A stretch of DNA of 64,000 nucleotides from Polynucleobacter nymphae. GTDB taxonomy: Bacteria > Pseudomonadota > Gammaproteobacteria > Burkholderiales > Burkholderiaceae. Below the pieces are notes generated by a model that was not told the DNA's origin, did not search any database, and was given only the letters and a program-made list of their open reading frames with translations. Both the position numbers and the translations under genes were made by a program. Where the stretch lies: positions 310,001 to 374,000 of the forward strand of contig NZ_JACVPA010000001.1 of NCBI RefSeq assembly GCF_018882155.1, given 5' to 3'. Below, piece by piece: positions 1 to 9,138 of this stretch; position 1 is the stretch's first letter; each line of letters starts with the position of its first letter.

Positions 1-1
1 A

Positions 2-280
2 GAGCATGTGCCTTGCCTACACTTTGAAACAGCGTATTACCAAGCGATTGAATACTGTATTGAGCAAGGTATTCAAACTTTTGAGGGTGGCGCCCAAGGT
101 GAGCACAAAATGGCACGGGGGTTTTTGCCAACGACGATTCAATCAGCCCATTACATCGTAGACCCACAGTTTGCGAAGGCTGTTAAACACTTTTTGGAAC
201 GTGAGCATGCAGGAATTGGCGCTTACGTAGATGAGCTTGGCGAGCATAGCCCACTGAAATCGACTAAAGTACAGCCATGA
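2..280 (+). CDS. GNAT-type N-acyltransferase, COG3146/DUF482 family (C-terminal part only)
   Basis: The reading frame is open to the left window edge, so this is the tail of a longer gene; the GTG at 8 is probably internal. The visible ~92 residues carry the signature end of the COG3146 (peptidogalycan biosynthesis / FemAB-like GNAT) family: LHFETAYYQAIEYCI, then FEGGAQGEHKMARGF, then a conserved TTIQSAHYI segment. Family members are usually near 380-400 aa. Their physiological substrate is not firmly known. The stop codon overlaps the DUF1289 start by 4 bases (ATGA), so the two are probably co-translated. Confidence 0.8.
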   Translation, partial: EHVPCLHFETAYYQAIEYCIEQGIQTFEGGAQGEHKMARGFLPTTIQSAHYIVDPQFAKAVKHFLEREHAGIGAYVDELGEHSPLKSTKVQP

Positions 281-540
281 ATTCCGAAAGCAATAAACCC
301 CCTACTCAAGACGGCTCATATTCACTCTCTACGGGAGATGATGAATCTGACTCTCCTTGCATAGGGGTCTGCACCACTCTTTACGATGAGATTTGCCAAG
401 GCTGTGGCCGCACATTGAGCGAGGTCAGTAATTGGGTATTTCTTTCTGATGAAGAGAAGGCCTCGGTCTGGAAGCGTGTTCGTGAAGACGGCACTGCGAT
501 GCGCTTTCAGAGACAGCTAAAAGAAAATAAGTCTGCGTAG
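277..540 (+). CDS. DUF1289 domain-containing protein
   Basis: Small 87-aa protein. Residues ~25-75 form the DUF1289 domain, with the pattern CIGVCTT...CQGCGRTLSEV and then WVFLSDEEKASVW. The four cysteines look like a small metal-binding knuckle; that is inference, since no function is established for the family. The first 25 residues are polar and probably disordered. It starts inside the stop of the upstream acyltransferase gene (ATGA overlap). It ends 13 bases before the convergent ABC-F gene, with no obvious terminator between. Confidence 0.85.
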   Translation: MNSESNKPPTQDGSYSLSTGDDESDSPCIGVCTTLYDEICQGCGRTLSEVSNWVFLSDEEKASVWKRVREDGTAMRFQRQLKENKSA

Positions 541-553
541 TTAGTCTGCGTCG

Positions 554-2161
554 TTATCCAGCTAGTGCTTGGCTTCGTAAATACTCTTCGTAAGTACCAG
601 AGTAATCAACAACCGTACCATCCATCTTCACTTCTAAGATGCGATTGGCTAGCGCAGATACAAATTCACGGTCATGAGATACAAATAACAGGGTGCCATC
701 GAATTTCTCTAAGGCAATCTGTAAACTTTCAATGGACTCCATGTCCATGTGATTGGTAGGCTCGTCCATTGCCAGAACATTGTATTTTTGGAGCATGAGT
801 TTGCCCCAAATCATTCTGCCCTTTTCGCCGCCAGATAGAACTTTGACAGATTTTCCAATGTCATCACCAGAAAACAATAAGCGTCCCAAGGTACCGCGAA
901 TGGATTGATCGTCATCACCAGTATTGCGCCACCAATTCATCCAATCCATGAGCAATTCATCTTTAGCGAACATCTCAGTGTTGTCTTGAGGCATGACACC
1001 AACCTTCGCATTCTCAGCCCACTTCACATCACCGCTATCAACAGCAATACCGTCAAAACGTTTACTCAGAATAGAATTTAGTAGCGTTGTTTTACCAGCG
1101 CCATTCTGACCAATGATGGCAATTTTTTCACCAGCACGAACACCAAGCTTAAAGTTTTTAAAGATGGTGCGATCAAATGTTTTAGTCAGGCCATTGCACT
1201 CTACTGCCATGTTGTGTAGTTTTTTCTCAGTCTCAAAACGAATGAATGGGTTTTGACGTGAAGAAGGCTTTACTTCAACAATCTCAATTTTTTCCAACTG
1301 ACGCTGGCGTGAAGTTGCTTGGCGTGCTTTAGAGGCATTGGCAGAGAATCGAGCCACGAAAGCCTGTAATTCCGCAATTTTTTCTTTGGCTTTAACGTTA
1401 GAACTCAGTTGCTGTGTGCGTGCCTGCACAGAAGCAAGCATGTAGGAATCATAATTTCCTGGATAAACCTTGAGAGTACCAAAGTCCATATCAGCCATGT
1501 GCGTACAGACTTCATTCAGAAAGTGGCGATCATGTGAAATGATGACGATGGTGCTCTTAATATCATTGAGAATATCTTCAAGCCAATGAATCGAGTGAAT
1601 ATCTAAGTTATTGGTTGGCTCATCAAGAAGCAGTACGTCTGGATCAGAGAACAATGCTTGCGCAAGTAATACGCGCAATTTCCAACCGGGTGCTACGTTA
1701 CTCATCGGACCATTGTGTTGCTCAATTGGAATGCCGATACCTAATAACAGCTCACCTGCTTTTGCTTCAGCGGTATAGCCACCGTACTCGGCATACTTAC
1801 CTTCAAGTTCAGCTGCCTTCATGTAATCTTCATCGGTCGCATCTGGATTTTCGTAAATAGCATCGCGCTCAGCGGCTGCCTTCCACATTTCTTCGTGGCC
1901 CATCATCACCACATCGAGCACGCGCACATCTTCATAAGCGAACTGGTCTTGGCGCAATTTACCCAAGCGAACACCAGGATCTAAGCTAACGTTGCCGCTA
2001 GTAGGCTCCAGTTCTCCGCCAAGAATCTTCATGAAGGTAGATTTACCGCAACCGTTTGCACCGATCAGGCCATAACGATTGCCTCCGCCAAACTTCACGG
2101 AAATGTTTTCAAACAGGGGTTTTGCCCCAAACTGCATAGTGATATTAGATGCGGACAACAC
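554..2161 (-). CDS. ybiT: ABC-F family ATPase, YbiT type
   Basis: Soluble protein of 535 aa with two ABC ATPase domains and no membrane segments, as in ABC-F translation factors that act on the ribosome. Walker A motifs are GANGCGKST (~34-42) and GQNGAGKTT (~351-359). Walker B is [11 protein letters not shown] in the first domain and MDEPTNHMD in the second. The second domain has an LSGGEKGR signature; the first has the divergent [10 protein letters not shown], as in E. coli YbiT. The linker (~250-300) is rich in K, R and Q, as expected of the P-site interaction motif. Length and sequence follow E. coli YbiT (530 aa) closely. The exact cellular role of YbiT is unsettled. Confidence 0.93.
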   Translation of the reverse strand: MLSASNITMQFGAKPLFENISVKFGGGNRYGLIGANGCGKSTFMKILGGELEPTSGNVSLDPGVRLGKLRQDQFAYEDVRVLDVVMMGHEEMWKAAAERDAIYENPDATDEDYMKAAELEGKYAEYGGYTAEAKAGELLLGIGIPIEQHNGPMSNVAPGWKLRVLLAQALFSDPDVLLLDEPTNNLDIHSIHWLEDILNDIKSTIVIISHDRHFLNEVCTHMADMDFGTLKVYPGNYDSYMLASVQARTQQLSSNVKAKEKIAELQAFVARFSANASKARQATSRQRQLEKIEIVEVKPSSRQNPFIRFETEKKLHNMAVECNGLTKTFDRTIFKNFKLGVRAGEKIAIIGQNGAGKTTLLNSILSKRFDGIAVDSGDVKWAENAKVGVMPQDNTEMFAKDELLMDWMNWWRNTGDDDQSIRGTLGRLLFSGDDIGKSVKVLSGGEKGRMIWGKLMLQKYNVLAMDEPTNHMDMESIESLQIALEKFDGTLLFVSHDREFVSALANRILEVKMDGTVVDYSGTYEEYLRSQALAG

Positions 2162-2249
2162 GGATGGTTTCTAGCTTTCTGAAATTCAATTCAACAGATA
2201 CCCTCAGATTTCGGGGCAAAGACCGTTATTTTAACGGGTTCAGGATGCA

Positions 2250-2268
2250 AAAGTCTAATTTAGACTTT
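2250..2268 (-). terminator. Possible weak terminator hairpin at the yhhQ stop codon
   Basis: An 8-bp perfect inverted repeat (AAAGTCTA / TAGACTTT) with a 3-base loop spans the yhhQ stop codon. On the minus strand the stem is followed by only a short T run (TTTTGC). The stem is AT-rich, so termination would be weak. A second small hairpin (CCGTT/AACGG, 2223-2237) lies just downstream. Confidence 0.3.
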
Positions 2269-2970
2269 GACCTTAAATGGGGTGAAATTCGTATGGGTGT
2301 CGTAATAGTCCTCATTTTCTTTACGCTTTAGAAAATTCACGACAAAATAGGTCAAGGGTGTGGCTAGGGCCTCCCAAGAAGTTTTCAGGACATATTGGGC
2401 TAGCGCCACTTGCAAGATCTCATGGGTGGGCCAGATGCCATAGAAGGCGAGCATATAGAACAAAGAGGAGTCCACCAGCTCCCCTGCCGCTGTAGAGCCA
2501 ATGGTGCGCATCCAGAGATAACGCCCTTTAGTCCAGATTTTCATCTTAGCTAGCGCATAGCTGTTGGTAAAACTACCGCACCAAAAAGAAAACATAGAAG
2601 CTAAGGCAATACGCCAGGAGTTTCCAAACACCGTTTCTAGGCCCTGTTGATAGTTCGCCATGTAAGCCCCAGGAGCAACAGGAAGCGCAATCACAATCTG
2701 AGCCATCACCGCCGCAAATGCTAAGGCAGCAAAGCCAGCCCAAACTGCGCGGCGATCATAGGCATAGCCATATACCTCAGTAAAGATATCCCCAAAGAAA
2801 TAGGCAATGGGGAAAAACAGAATTCCTGCACCAAAGGTCACTTCACCAAAGTGAGGAAGATCAATCACGGCCGCTTTCCCTGCCCCAATAAAGTTCGAGC
2901 AGAGCAAGACCACCACAAAGGCCGCTAAAAGCAGGTCGTAATAGCGATGATGTCGTCTAGGTGAGTCCAT
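2260..2970 (-). CDS. yhhQ: Queuosine precursor transporter (VUT family, DUF165)
   Basis: Integral inner-membrane protein of 236 aa with about six hydrophobic segments. It carries family hallmarks: ADHALL-like LLLAAFVVVLLCSNF near the N terminus, FFPIAYFFGDIFTEVYGY in the middle, and a late AAGELVDSSLFY segment. E. coli YhhQ imports the queuosine precursors preQ0 and preQ1 for tRNA modification; the same role is inferred here. The start ATG at 2970 lies 91 bases from the divergent gcdH start. I looked for a preQ1 riboswitch in that spacer and saw none of the usual motifs. Confidence 0.88.
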   Translation of the reverse strand: MDSPRRHHRYYDLLLAAFVVVLLCSNFIGAGKAAVIDLPHFGEVTFGAGILFFPIAYFFGDIFTEVYGYAYDRRAVWAGFAALAFAAVMAQIVIALPVAPGAYMANYQQGLETVFGNSWRIALASMFSFWCGSFTNSYALAKMKIWTKGRYLWMRTIGSTAAGELVDSSLFYMLAFYGIWPTHEILQVALAQYVLKTSWEALATPLTYFVVNFLKRKENEDYYDTHTNFTPFKVKV

Positions 2971-3061
2971 AAGCCTGGAAAAATGGATAATAGAAACAAG
3001 AATATCCGCATTCCTGAAAATTCGCAGGAAGCTGTGACATTAACAATAGGATGATTAAGTA

Positions 3062-4240
3062 ATGAGTAAAGCTAGCTTTAATTGGATAGACCCCCTCCTT
3101 CTCGACACACAATTGACTGAAGAGGAGCGCATGATCCGCGATGCCGCGGCTGAATATGCTCAAGGCCGCCTTATGCCCCGCATTCATGATGCCTTTCGCA
3201 ACGAAACAAGTGATCCGGCAATCTTTCGCGAAATGGGAGAGCTTGGTCTGCTAGGCATCACCATTCCAGAACAATATGGTGGCGCTAATTTAAATTATGT
3301 CTCTTATGGCTTAATTGCTCGAGAAATCGAGCGTGTAGATTCTGGTTACCGCTCGATGATGAGCGTGCAGTCATCCCTAGTGATGGTTCCAATTTATGAA
3401 TTTGGTAGCGAAGCCCAAAAACAAAAATACCTTCCTAAATTAGCTACGGGCGAATGGATTGGTTGCTTTGGCTTAACTGAACCCAACTACGGTTCTGATG
3501 CTGGTGGCATGATTACCCGTGCCAAGAAAGTACCTGGAGGATTTTCGTTAACCGGTTCCAAGATGTGGATCTCGAACTCCCCTATTGCTGATGTATTCGT
3601 AGTATGGGCAAAAAACGATGAAGGCCTGATTCGTGGCTATATTTTGGAAAAGGGTATGAAGGGCTTAAGCGCCCCTAAGATTAGCGGCAAGATGGGTTTA
3701 CGTGCCTCCATCACTGGTGAGATCGTGATGGATGAAGTCTTTGTTCCTACTGAAAATGAATTTCCAGAAGTCACCGGACTAAAGGGTCCGTTTACCTGCT
3801 TGAACTCTGCACGCTATGGCATCTCCTGGGGCGCTCTTGGCGCTGCTGAATGGTGTTGGCATGCAGCCCGTCAATACACCATGGATCGCAAACAGTTTGA
3901 TAAGCCTTTGGCTGCCAATCAGTTAATTCAGAAAAAATTAGCGGATATGCAAACTGAGATCACACTCGCTCTGCAAGGATGCTTACGCTTAGGTCGAATG
4001 AAGGATGAAGGCATTGCTGCTCCAGAAATTACTTCGATCATGAAACGGAACTCCTGCGGTAAGTCTCTAGATATTGCCCGCATGGCGCGCGATATGCATG
4101 GTGGTAACGGTATCTCTGATGAATACGGCGTTATACGTCACATGCTTAATCTTGAGGTTGTCAATACCTATGAAGGCACTCACGATATCCATGCCCTGAT
4201 TTTGGGTCGTGCACAGACGGGTATTCAGGCTTTTAGCTAA
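3062..4240 (+). CDS. gcdH: Glutaryl-CoA dehydrogenase (acyl-CoA dehydrogenase family)
   Basis: FAD enzyme of 392 aa that oxidises and decarboxylates glutaryl-CoA to crotonyl-CoA in lysine, tryptophan and aromatic breakdown. The layout is that of the family: N-terminal helical domain (~15-125), beta domain with [16 protein letters not shown] (~135-150), C-terminal helical domain. [20 protein letters not shown] at the end carries the catalytic glutamate (~E371) in the GCDH-specific context. An AGGA-like ribosome site precedes the ATG. The gene is convergent with mnmH, and the two stop codons overlap. The crotonyl-CoA product could feed the 3-hydroxybutyryl-CoA dehydrogenase at 47942. Confidence 0.93.
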   Translation: MSKASFNWIDPLLLDTQLTEEERMIRDAAAEYAQGRLMPRIHDAFRNETSDPAIFREMGELGLLGITIPEQYGGANLNYVSYGLIAREIERVDSGYRSMMSVQSSLVMVPIYEFGSEAQKQKYLPKLATGEWIGCFGLTEPNYGSDAGGMITRAKKVPGGFSLTGSKMWISNSPIADVFVVWAKNDEGLIRGYILEKGMKGLSAPKISGKMGLRASITGEIVMDEVFVPTENEFPEVTGLKGPFTCLNSARYGISWGALGAAEWCWHAARQYTMDRKQFDKPLAANQLIQKKLADMQTEITLALQGCLRLGRMKDEGIAAPEITSIMKRNSCGKSLDIARMARDMHGGNGISDEYGVIRHMLNLEVVNTYEGTHDIHALILGRAQTGIQAFS

Positions 4241-5307
4241 GCGAGCTTTGCCGCGATGGCCTTTGCAGCTTTTGCGAAGGCCTCATCGCTATCATTTTCG
4301 AGCGGCACAAAATTCTCAATCTGGTATTGGGGAAAATTCCTGACGATTGATGATTGGTAGGACGGGTCATAGTGTTTCACTAATAGCTCTTCAACCAACT
4401 CCGGAAAGTTGCCAGCATCAATCGCCTCATTCCATTTAGCTATCTGAACTTTGCCATAGTGAGCAGTAAGCAAGGCTAACTTGTCTTTGAAGTTATCTGT
4501 TCCCGTGAGAAAGTGATGGTATTCACGAATCAACCAAGATACCCGTGTTTGCGTGCTTGATCTCAATTCGACACAAGCCCCATTCCGAATCTGTTCCATC
4601 AATGCATCCGGTATATGTAGCCCCCCAACCTTCTTGCTTTCCGACTCCACAAAGACAGGCTTTGACGGATCTAATTTACGCAGTGCGTTCCAGAGCGCAG
4701 TTTCAAAACCTTTTTGGGATGGTTGATCAATATTGGGCTCGTTTCCTAAAACGGAGCCTCGATGAACCGCTAAGCCCTCTAAATCTAAAATCTGCACGCC
4801 TAGTGAGCCAATCTCTTGCAGCACTCTAGTCTTACCGCTGCCGGTCATGCCGCAGATTACCTGGAATGTGAACGCTTTTGCATCTGCCTCAAGACCATCA
4901 ATTACCGTCCGTCTGAAGCCTTGATAACCACCCTCTAGTTGCATGGCTTTCCAACCTATGCGATTGAGAACATGAGTAAAGGCGCCACTGCGCTCGCCAC
5001 CACGCCAGCAATAAATCAGTGGACGCCATTCACGCGGCAATTCCAACAGATGATTTTCAATATGCTCTGCGATATTTTTCGATACCAAAGCAGCGCCTAA
5101 TTTCTTGGCGGCAAATGGAGAAACCTGCTTATAGAGAGTGCCAATTTGGGCGCGCTCATCATTATTAAGAACCGGAAAATTAACAGCTCCAGGAATATGA
5201 TCCAAAGCAAATTCTGCTGGCGATCTCACATCAATCAAAAGGTCAAAGCTGTCCAACTCAGAAAGAAATTGATCTAACTTTAAGATGTGCGGGTTACTTG
5301 GTTGCAT
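4237..5307 (-). CDS. mnmH: tRNA 2-selenouridine synthase
   Basis: Protein of 356 aa with an N-terminal rhodanese domain (~15-125) whose catalytic cysteine sits in [12 protein letters not shown] (~C100). A P-loop GMTGSGKT follows at ~153-160. This two-domain plan is diagnostic of MnmH/SelU (YbbB), which replaces sulfur by selenium at the wobble 2-thiouridine of tRNA through a geranylated intermediate. Selenophosphate would come from SelD, which is not in the window, so selenium use is inferred rather than shown. It follows the DUF442 gene by 31 bases on the same strand and may be the last gene of the sulfur island transcript. Confidence 0.92.
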   Translation of the reverse strand: MQPSNPHILKLDQFLSELDSFDLLIDVRSPAEFALDHIPGAVNFPVLNNDERAQIGTLYKQVSPFAAKKLGAALVSKNIAEHIENHLLELPREWRPLIYCWRGGERSGAFTHVLNRIGWKAMQLEGGYQGFRRTVIDGLEADAKAFTFQVICGMTGSGKTRVLQEIGSLGVQILDLEGLAVHRGSVLGNEPNIDQPSQKGFETALWNALRKLDPSKPVFVESESKKVGGLHIPDALMEQIRNGACVELRSSTQTRVSWLIREYHHFLTGTDNFKDKLALLTAHYGKVQIAKWNEAIDAGNFPELVEELLVKHYDPSYQSSIVRNFPQYQIENFVPLENDSDEAFAKAAKAIAAKLA

Positions 5308-5338
5308 ACCTTGTGTTAGTTAAGCTAACTGGTAACAG

Positions 5339-5683
5339 TTAACTGACTTGCAAGGCAAGATGGTACAAGTTTGTAGAGCGAGCACCAGAGCGGCAAAATG
5401 CCAAGATAGGGCCGGGCATCGTTTTTAGAAGACGGGCCATTTCTTGAACTTCCGCTGGCGTAAATGCACCTGGAATCACTGGTAGATAAGCGTAATTGAG
5501 GCCAAGCTTTTCAGCTTCTGCCGCAATAGATGCATTACTTGGCTGATCAGGGCCCTCTTCACCATCAGGACGATTATTAATCACGCTTTTATAGCCCTGC
5601 TTAGCAATTTCAGCTAAGTGACTTGGGTCAATTTGACCAAGCGTACCAAATTGAGTGTTATGGCAAGTAATAGGAAGACTCAT
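5339..5683 (-). CDS. DUF442 / TIGR01244 family protein (sulfurtransferase- or phosphatase-like)
   Basis: Protein of 114 aa from the ATG at 5683, preferred over an in-frame TTG at 5701 because a purine-rich AGAGGG sits about 6 bases upstream of the ATG. The fold is that of a dual-specificity phosphatase: INNRPDGEE (~36-44) and the loop AFCRSGARST with the nucleophilic cysteine near C97. Family members occur alone or fused to persulfide-handling metallo-hydrolases (Blh) in H2S-detoxification operons. Placed directly after three YeeE/YedE genes, a role in persulfide or sulfane sulfur handling is likely. The reaction itself is not established. Confidence 0.85.
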   Translation of the reverse strand: MSLPITCHNTQFGTLGQIDPSHLAEIAKQGYKSVINNRPDGEEGPDQPSNASIAAEAEKLGLNYAYLPVIPGAFTPAEVQEMARLLKTMPGPILAFCRSGARSTNLYHLALQVS

Positions 5684-5738
5684 GAAACCCTCTACATTCA
5701 ATAAATATGTAATAGGGTCAATTCTAAATCAGGCTTGC

Positions 5739-6182
5739 TCAGAGGCTAGGTTTGCCTCTATAGCCAGCAAAGAAACGCTCGCAGATCTCCATACCGGCGA
5801 GCATGGCAGCCACAAAAACAAAGGCCTTGAGATGGCCTGCCCCAAGAGCAACTAAGGCTGGGCCAGGACAAAAACCGGCAATCCCCCAGCCAGCCCCAAA
5901 GATCAGACTACCGATCAGTAAGGGCTTAGTAATGTCGCGCCTAGTCGGAATATGGAGAGCTCCACCAAAAAAGGTCTTACTTCTCTTGCTGACAACATAA
6001 AAACCAGCAAGGCCAACCAGTACTGCTCCTAACATGACAAATATCAAAGATGGGTCCCAATTCCCAGATAGATCTAAGAATCCCAAAATCTTTTGCGGAT
6101 TACTCATACCGGAAATGATTAAGCCCCATCCAAACAATACGCCAATTGCATACTGACTAAAAAGGCCAAAATGTTTTTTCAT
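5739..6182 (-). CDS. YeeE/YedE-type half transporter, DUF6691 subfamily (PmpB-like)
   Basis: Membrane protein of 147 aa with about four hydrophobic segments. The conserved block GAGWGIAGFCPGPALVALG (~103-121) is typical of the DUF6691 half of split YeeE/YedE sulfur transporters; its cysteine is probably a sulfur relay residue. The ATG at 6182 is favoured: it comes one base after the stop of the partner gene and has an AGG upstream. A TTG at 6194 would add four residues. It forms a pair with the next gene upstream, as in pmpA-pmpB of BigR-controlled H2S operons. Confidence 0.85.
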   Translation of the reverse strand: MKKHFGLFSQYAIGVLFGWGLIISGMSNPQKILGFLDLSGNWDPSLIFVMLGAVLVGLAGFYVVSKRSKTFFGGALHIPTRRDITKPLLIGSLIFGAGWGIAGFCPGPALVALGAGHLKAFVFVAAMLAGMEICERFFAGYRGKPSL

Positions 6183-6183
6183 C

Positions 6184-6621
6184 TTAGCCTGCAATCAAGT
6201 GACGGATCATGAAGGCCATGACAAAACCAGCACTCATGAAAGCGAGTGTGGCTACCAATGAGCGCGGTGATAAACGAGACAAGCCACAAATACCATGGCC
6301 ACTAGTGCAGCCTGAACCATATTGAGCACCAAAGCCAACCAAAAGACCAGCAATCACAATGGCGAGCCAACTAGAGTCAATCTCAACGATTGGAATCATA
6401 CCGAAAAATAATGCCGCTAAAAATGGGGCTGAGATTAAACCCAGAACTAAACTCAGGCGCCAAGCCGACTCGGTCATCTTGGGATGTAATAACCCAGCAA
6501 CAATTCCACTGATGCCCAAAATTCTGCCGTGCAAGAAAACATAGAGGGCTGCGGCTAGGCCGAGAATCATTCCACCGAGCAAGGATGGAATCGGTGTGAA
6601 GGAAAGCCAGTCAATTTGCAT
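6184..6621 (-). CDS. YeeE/YedE-type half transporter (PmpA-like)
   Basis: Membrane protein of 145 aa with four predicted helices. The signature GSGCTSGHGICGLSRLSPRS (~103-122) is the hallmark of the sulf_transp (YeeE/YedE) family and holds two cysteines. It is about half the size of a full TsuA-type transporter and is translationally coupled (1-base gap) to the DUF6691 half, so the two probably assemble together. Family knowledge points to uptake of thiosulfate or other sulfane sulfur. The ATG at 6621 has no strong ribosome site and lies 24 bases from the previous gene. Confidence 0.87.
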   Translation of the reverse strand: MQIDWLSFTPIPSLLGGMILGLAAALYVFLHGRILGISGIVAGLLHPKMTESAWRLSLVLGLISAPFLAALFFGMIPIVEIDSSWLAIVIAGLLVGFGAQYGSGCTSGHGICGLSRLSPRSLVATLAFMSAGFVMAFMIRHLIAG

Positions 6622-6645
6622 TAATGCAATCCAATTGATTGATGA

Positions 6646-7767
6646 TTAATTACAAGGGTTTGGGGCAAGACGGAATTGCAAGTACCTCATCCCTAAATAA
6701 GCTCCAAAAATAAATCCCGGCAAGGCCAGCAATGATCCAAGAGCTAGTGTGGAGATACCGCTTAAACCTTGCCCTACTGTACAGCCTAGTGCAGTCACAC
6801 CACCAAAACCCATCAAAGCTGCACCAAACAGATGATTTACAGTGTCTTCTGTATTGCGGAAAGATTCCCAGCGGAATGTTTTGGTGAATAAGGCAACTAC
6901 AGCGGAACCCAGGATCATTCCGATTACTGCAACAATACCTACAGTTAATACTTTAGAGGTATCGCTGTACATCATGAGCCAATCTAAGGAGTAAGCGTAG
7001 GGAGCTACAAAAGAAAGACCTTCCATTCGACCAGAGTTAGTCACTAAGAATACTTCTTCCAAGGTATTAGGGTCCTCTGCCACATAACCCAGATTACCTG
7101 ATACCCACCATACAGCACAAATTGCTAAGCCAACCCCAATACCTGCGATGAGGTTCTCGGCAGTCCAAAACGCTTTACTAACTAAGGCGTAAGTAATAAA
7201 TGCAAAACCAATGATCAGACCTAAAGCAAGATGCAGATTAGCGCGAGCCATGCCCAGAGGGCCGCTAAGAAGGCTGGGTAAGTCTTGCGGGGTACTAAAT
7301 GCAATAAAGAAGGTATCGAGTGTATTGATACGGATCACACCTAGAAAGCCACGCATTGTCATATACGCAGTTAAACCTAAAACCATGAAAACAATAATCG
7401 ACTTTAAGTTACCGCCCCCAATACGTACCAAAGTTTTGCTGCCACATCCTGAAGCCAAGACCATACCAAAACCAAATAACACACTCCCGACAATACTCGA
7501 GAGCCATAGAAATTTATTGCCGGTGTAAAAGCTTTTCAGTGGATCTATCAGGCCAAAATAAGACATTAAAGTAAAGCCCATAATGGCGATGCCAATCGCT
7601 AGGAACCACTGCTTTAAACGACCCCAGCTAGACATGATGAATACATCGGAAACTGCACCCATAGTACAAAAGCCCGTTTTTTGCATGACGGCGCCAAGTA
7701 CAAAAGTAATAGCAAGCGTAGCCCAGAGAACTGACCTACTTAAAGAATTAATATCAACAACATCCAT
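6646..7767 (-). CDS. YeeE/YedE family thiosulfate transporter, full length (TsuA-like)
   Basis: Membrane protein of 373 aa with about nine hydrophobic helices. It has the three cysteine motifs that relay thiosulfate in the TsuA/YeeE family: KTGFCTMGAV (~C34), ASGCGSKTLVRIGGG (~C108) and GCTVGQGLSG (~C329). These correspond to the cysteines shown to be important in structurally studied YeeE. Thiosulfate uptake into the cytoplasm is therefore well supported by family knowledge. The position behind the sox genes is notable because Sox chemistry is periplasmic; import may serve assimilation or lower periplasmic load. Confidence 0.87.
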   Translation of the reverse strand: MDVVDINSLSRSVLWATLAITFVLGAVMQKTGFCTMGAVSDVFIMSSWGRLKQWFLAIGIAIMGFTLMSYFGLIDPLKSFYTGNKFLWLSSIVGSVLFGFGMVLASGCGSKTLVRIGGGNLKSIIVFMVLGLTAYMTMRGFLGVIRINTLDTFFIAFSTPQDLPSLLSGPLGMARANLHLALGLIIGFAFITYALVSKAFWTAENLIAGIGVGLAICAVWWVSGNLGYVAEDPNTLEEVFLVTNSGRMEGLSFVAPYAYSLDWLMMYSDTSKVLTVGIVAVIGMILGSAVVALFTKTFRWESFRNTEDTVNHLFGAALMGFGGVTALGCTVGQGLSGISTLALGSLLALPGFIFGAYLGMRYLQFRLAPNPCN

Positions 7768-7788
7768 AGCGGCTATATTTTTAAAAAA

Positions 7789-8106
7789 TTAAGGTTTGAA
7801 TTTATAAAACTGCTGATTCAGATAAGCAACTACATCTGCTTCATCCTCAGGAAATAGGTCCAAGCGAAGTTCGGTATTGCACATGCCAACCGTCTTCTTT
7901 AAATTGGCTACAGATTTCACTTTGCTATCGCTGCGCGTATAGATCATGTCGCCATTGCCAAAGCCAGACTTCTTTGCATGGCAGGCGTAACATTTCTGCT
8001 GATCGATAGCCTTACCATTTGCTAGATCAGGAGCAGCCATCACTGGCGCAGCAATCAGCACACTTATGGCAATTACAGAAATCAATCGGAGAAAAATCAT
8101 TTTCAT
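7789..8106 (-). CDS. Small periplasmic c-type cytochrome
   Basis: Protein of 105 aa with a signal peptide (hydrophobic core ~5-20, cleavage near PVMAA). One heme-binding motif CYACH sits at ~39-43. The C-terminal half has the block VGMCNTELRLDLFPEDEADVVAYLN typical of small monoheme cytochromes in betaproteobacterial sulfur clusters; its extra cysteine is of unknown use. It probably shuttles electrons from a periplasmic dehydrogenase, perhaps SoxCD or the adjoining hydrolase, toward a terminal oxidase. The partner is inferred from position only. Two in-frame ATGs (8106, 8100) are both plausible starts. Confidence 0.85.
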   Translation of the reverse strand: MKMIFLRLISVIAISVLIAAPVMAAPDLANGKAIDQQKCYACHAKKSGFGNGDMIYTRSDSKVKSVANLKKTVGMCNTELRLDLFPEDEADVVAYLNQQFYKFKP

Positions 8107-8164
8107 TACAAATCAAGGATTTAGCATTAATCCATCATTTTAAGGCCCAATGCCTAAAATTGCC

Positions 8165-9127
8165 CTATTCGGCCTGAATTGACAGATAGACGTTGTAAGC
8201 ATTCATACGGTTGGCCGCCTTAAATAAAGGCATTCCCTCGTATTCAGACCAGTCTGCCTGCTTGTAAGCCTCATCAAAAGGGTCAAGGTTAATAGCCGCT
8301 TTAGACATCGATTCCCGCAGATATTTGAGGTAATTTCTGGTGAAAGCAATGTCTTCTACAGGCTTAACGGAATAATTACCGTGACCAGGAATCACAATAT
8401 TGGGATTGAGTTTTTCAATCTCATCTAATCCAATGAGCCAGCCTTTGCTATCTGCATTACCAACAAAAGGAATACGCCCCCGAAATACCAGATCTCCAGC
8501 AAAAAGAACTTTTTTGGATGGCACATAAACCATTAAATCCTCCGGAGCATGTGCAGGACCCACTCTGCTAATCAAGAAATCCACCCCGCCAATAGAAAGC
8601 TTCAATTTTTGATCAATCCAAACATCTGCTGAAATAAGCCTAGTATTGGCGTTCACCCAAGGCGCGAAATCCATTTGTGAGGTGGTCAAGCGCTGCTTGG
8701 CGGTTTCTGAAGAAAGATAGTTTCTGCCTTCGCCTTGAGCATAAATCTTAGCGCCAATCTTTTGAAATTCTTGTAAACCATAAATGTGATCAGCATGATA
8801 GTGACTGATAATTACAGCGACGACTTTTTGATTGGTGACCTTTTTAATTTCAGCTAGCAACTTTTGCGCAAGAATGGGTGAGCCCAATGCATCTATAACA
8901 ACTACACCCCCTGGAGTCACTACAAAGCCTGAATTTGAAATAAAGTTTTGATTGGTACTACTCCCCATTTCTGCAAAACCTTGCACGAAATAAGTATGGG
9001 GGGCAACCTGAACGGGCTTTAATTGAATGGTATCGACAGCTTTAGCGCTCTGCCCACAGGCGCTCCCAAAAAAGATAAAGGATCCTATCAGGATCCCTAT
9101 CAAATTCTTCATAAAACAAGTTTTCAT
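8165..9127 (-). CDS. SoxH-like MBL-fold metallo-hydrolase, exported
   Basis: Protein of 320 aa (315 if the second ATG at 9112 is used) with an N-terminal signal. The cysteine at ~24 in GSACGQ is near a lipobox but the match is poor, so plain secretion is equally likely. The metallo-beta-lactamase motif HYHADH at ~109-114 and later GPAHAPEDLMVY and PGHG provide the zinc ligands. Proteins of this type (SoxH, quinoprotein-relay hydrolases) are common at the ends of sox clusters, where their substrate is not proven. The gene lies 11 bases after the DsrE-like gene. Confidence 0.82.
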   Translation of the reverse strand: MKTCFMKNLIGILIGSFIFFGSACGQSAKAVDTIQLKPVQVAPHTYFVQGFAEMGSSTNQNFISNSGFVVTPGGVVVIDALGSPILAQKLLAEIKKVTNQKVVAVIISHYHADHIYGLQEFQKIGAKIYAQGEGRNYLSSETAKQRLTTSQMDFAPWVNANTRLISADVWIDQKLKLSIGGVDFLISRVGPAHAPEDLMVYVPSKKVLFAGDLVFRGRIPFVGNADSKGWLIGLDEIEKLNPNIVIPGHGNYSVKPVEDIAFTRNYLKYLRESMSKAAINLDPFDEAYKQADWSEYEGMPLFKAANRMNAYNVYLSIQAE

Positions 9128-9138
9128 TAGCCCACTAA

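Noticed and set aside
2971..3061. Possible preQ1 riboswitch upstream of yhhQ
   Set aside because: Only a short TCCTG/CAGGA hairpin is visible; no preQ1-I, -II or -III consensus sequence could be recognised.
5308..5338. GTTAGTTAAGCTAAC-type repeats between DUF442 and mnmH as terminator or operator
   Set aside because: Short imperfect AT-rich repeats without a T run; not convincing.
8107..8164. TTTTAGGC...GCCTTAAAA inverted repeat between the cytochrome c and MBL genes
   Set aside because: The stem has a mismatch or bulge near the loop and no T run; too weak to call a terminator.
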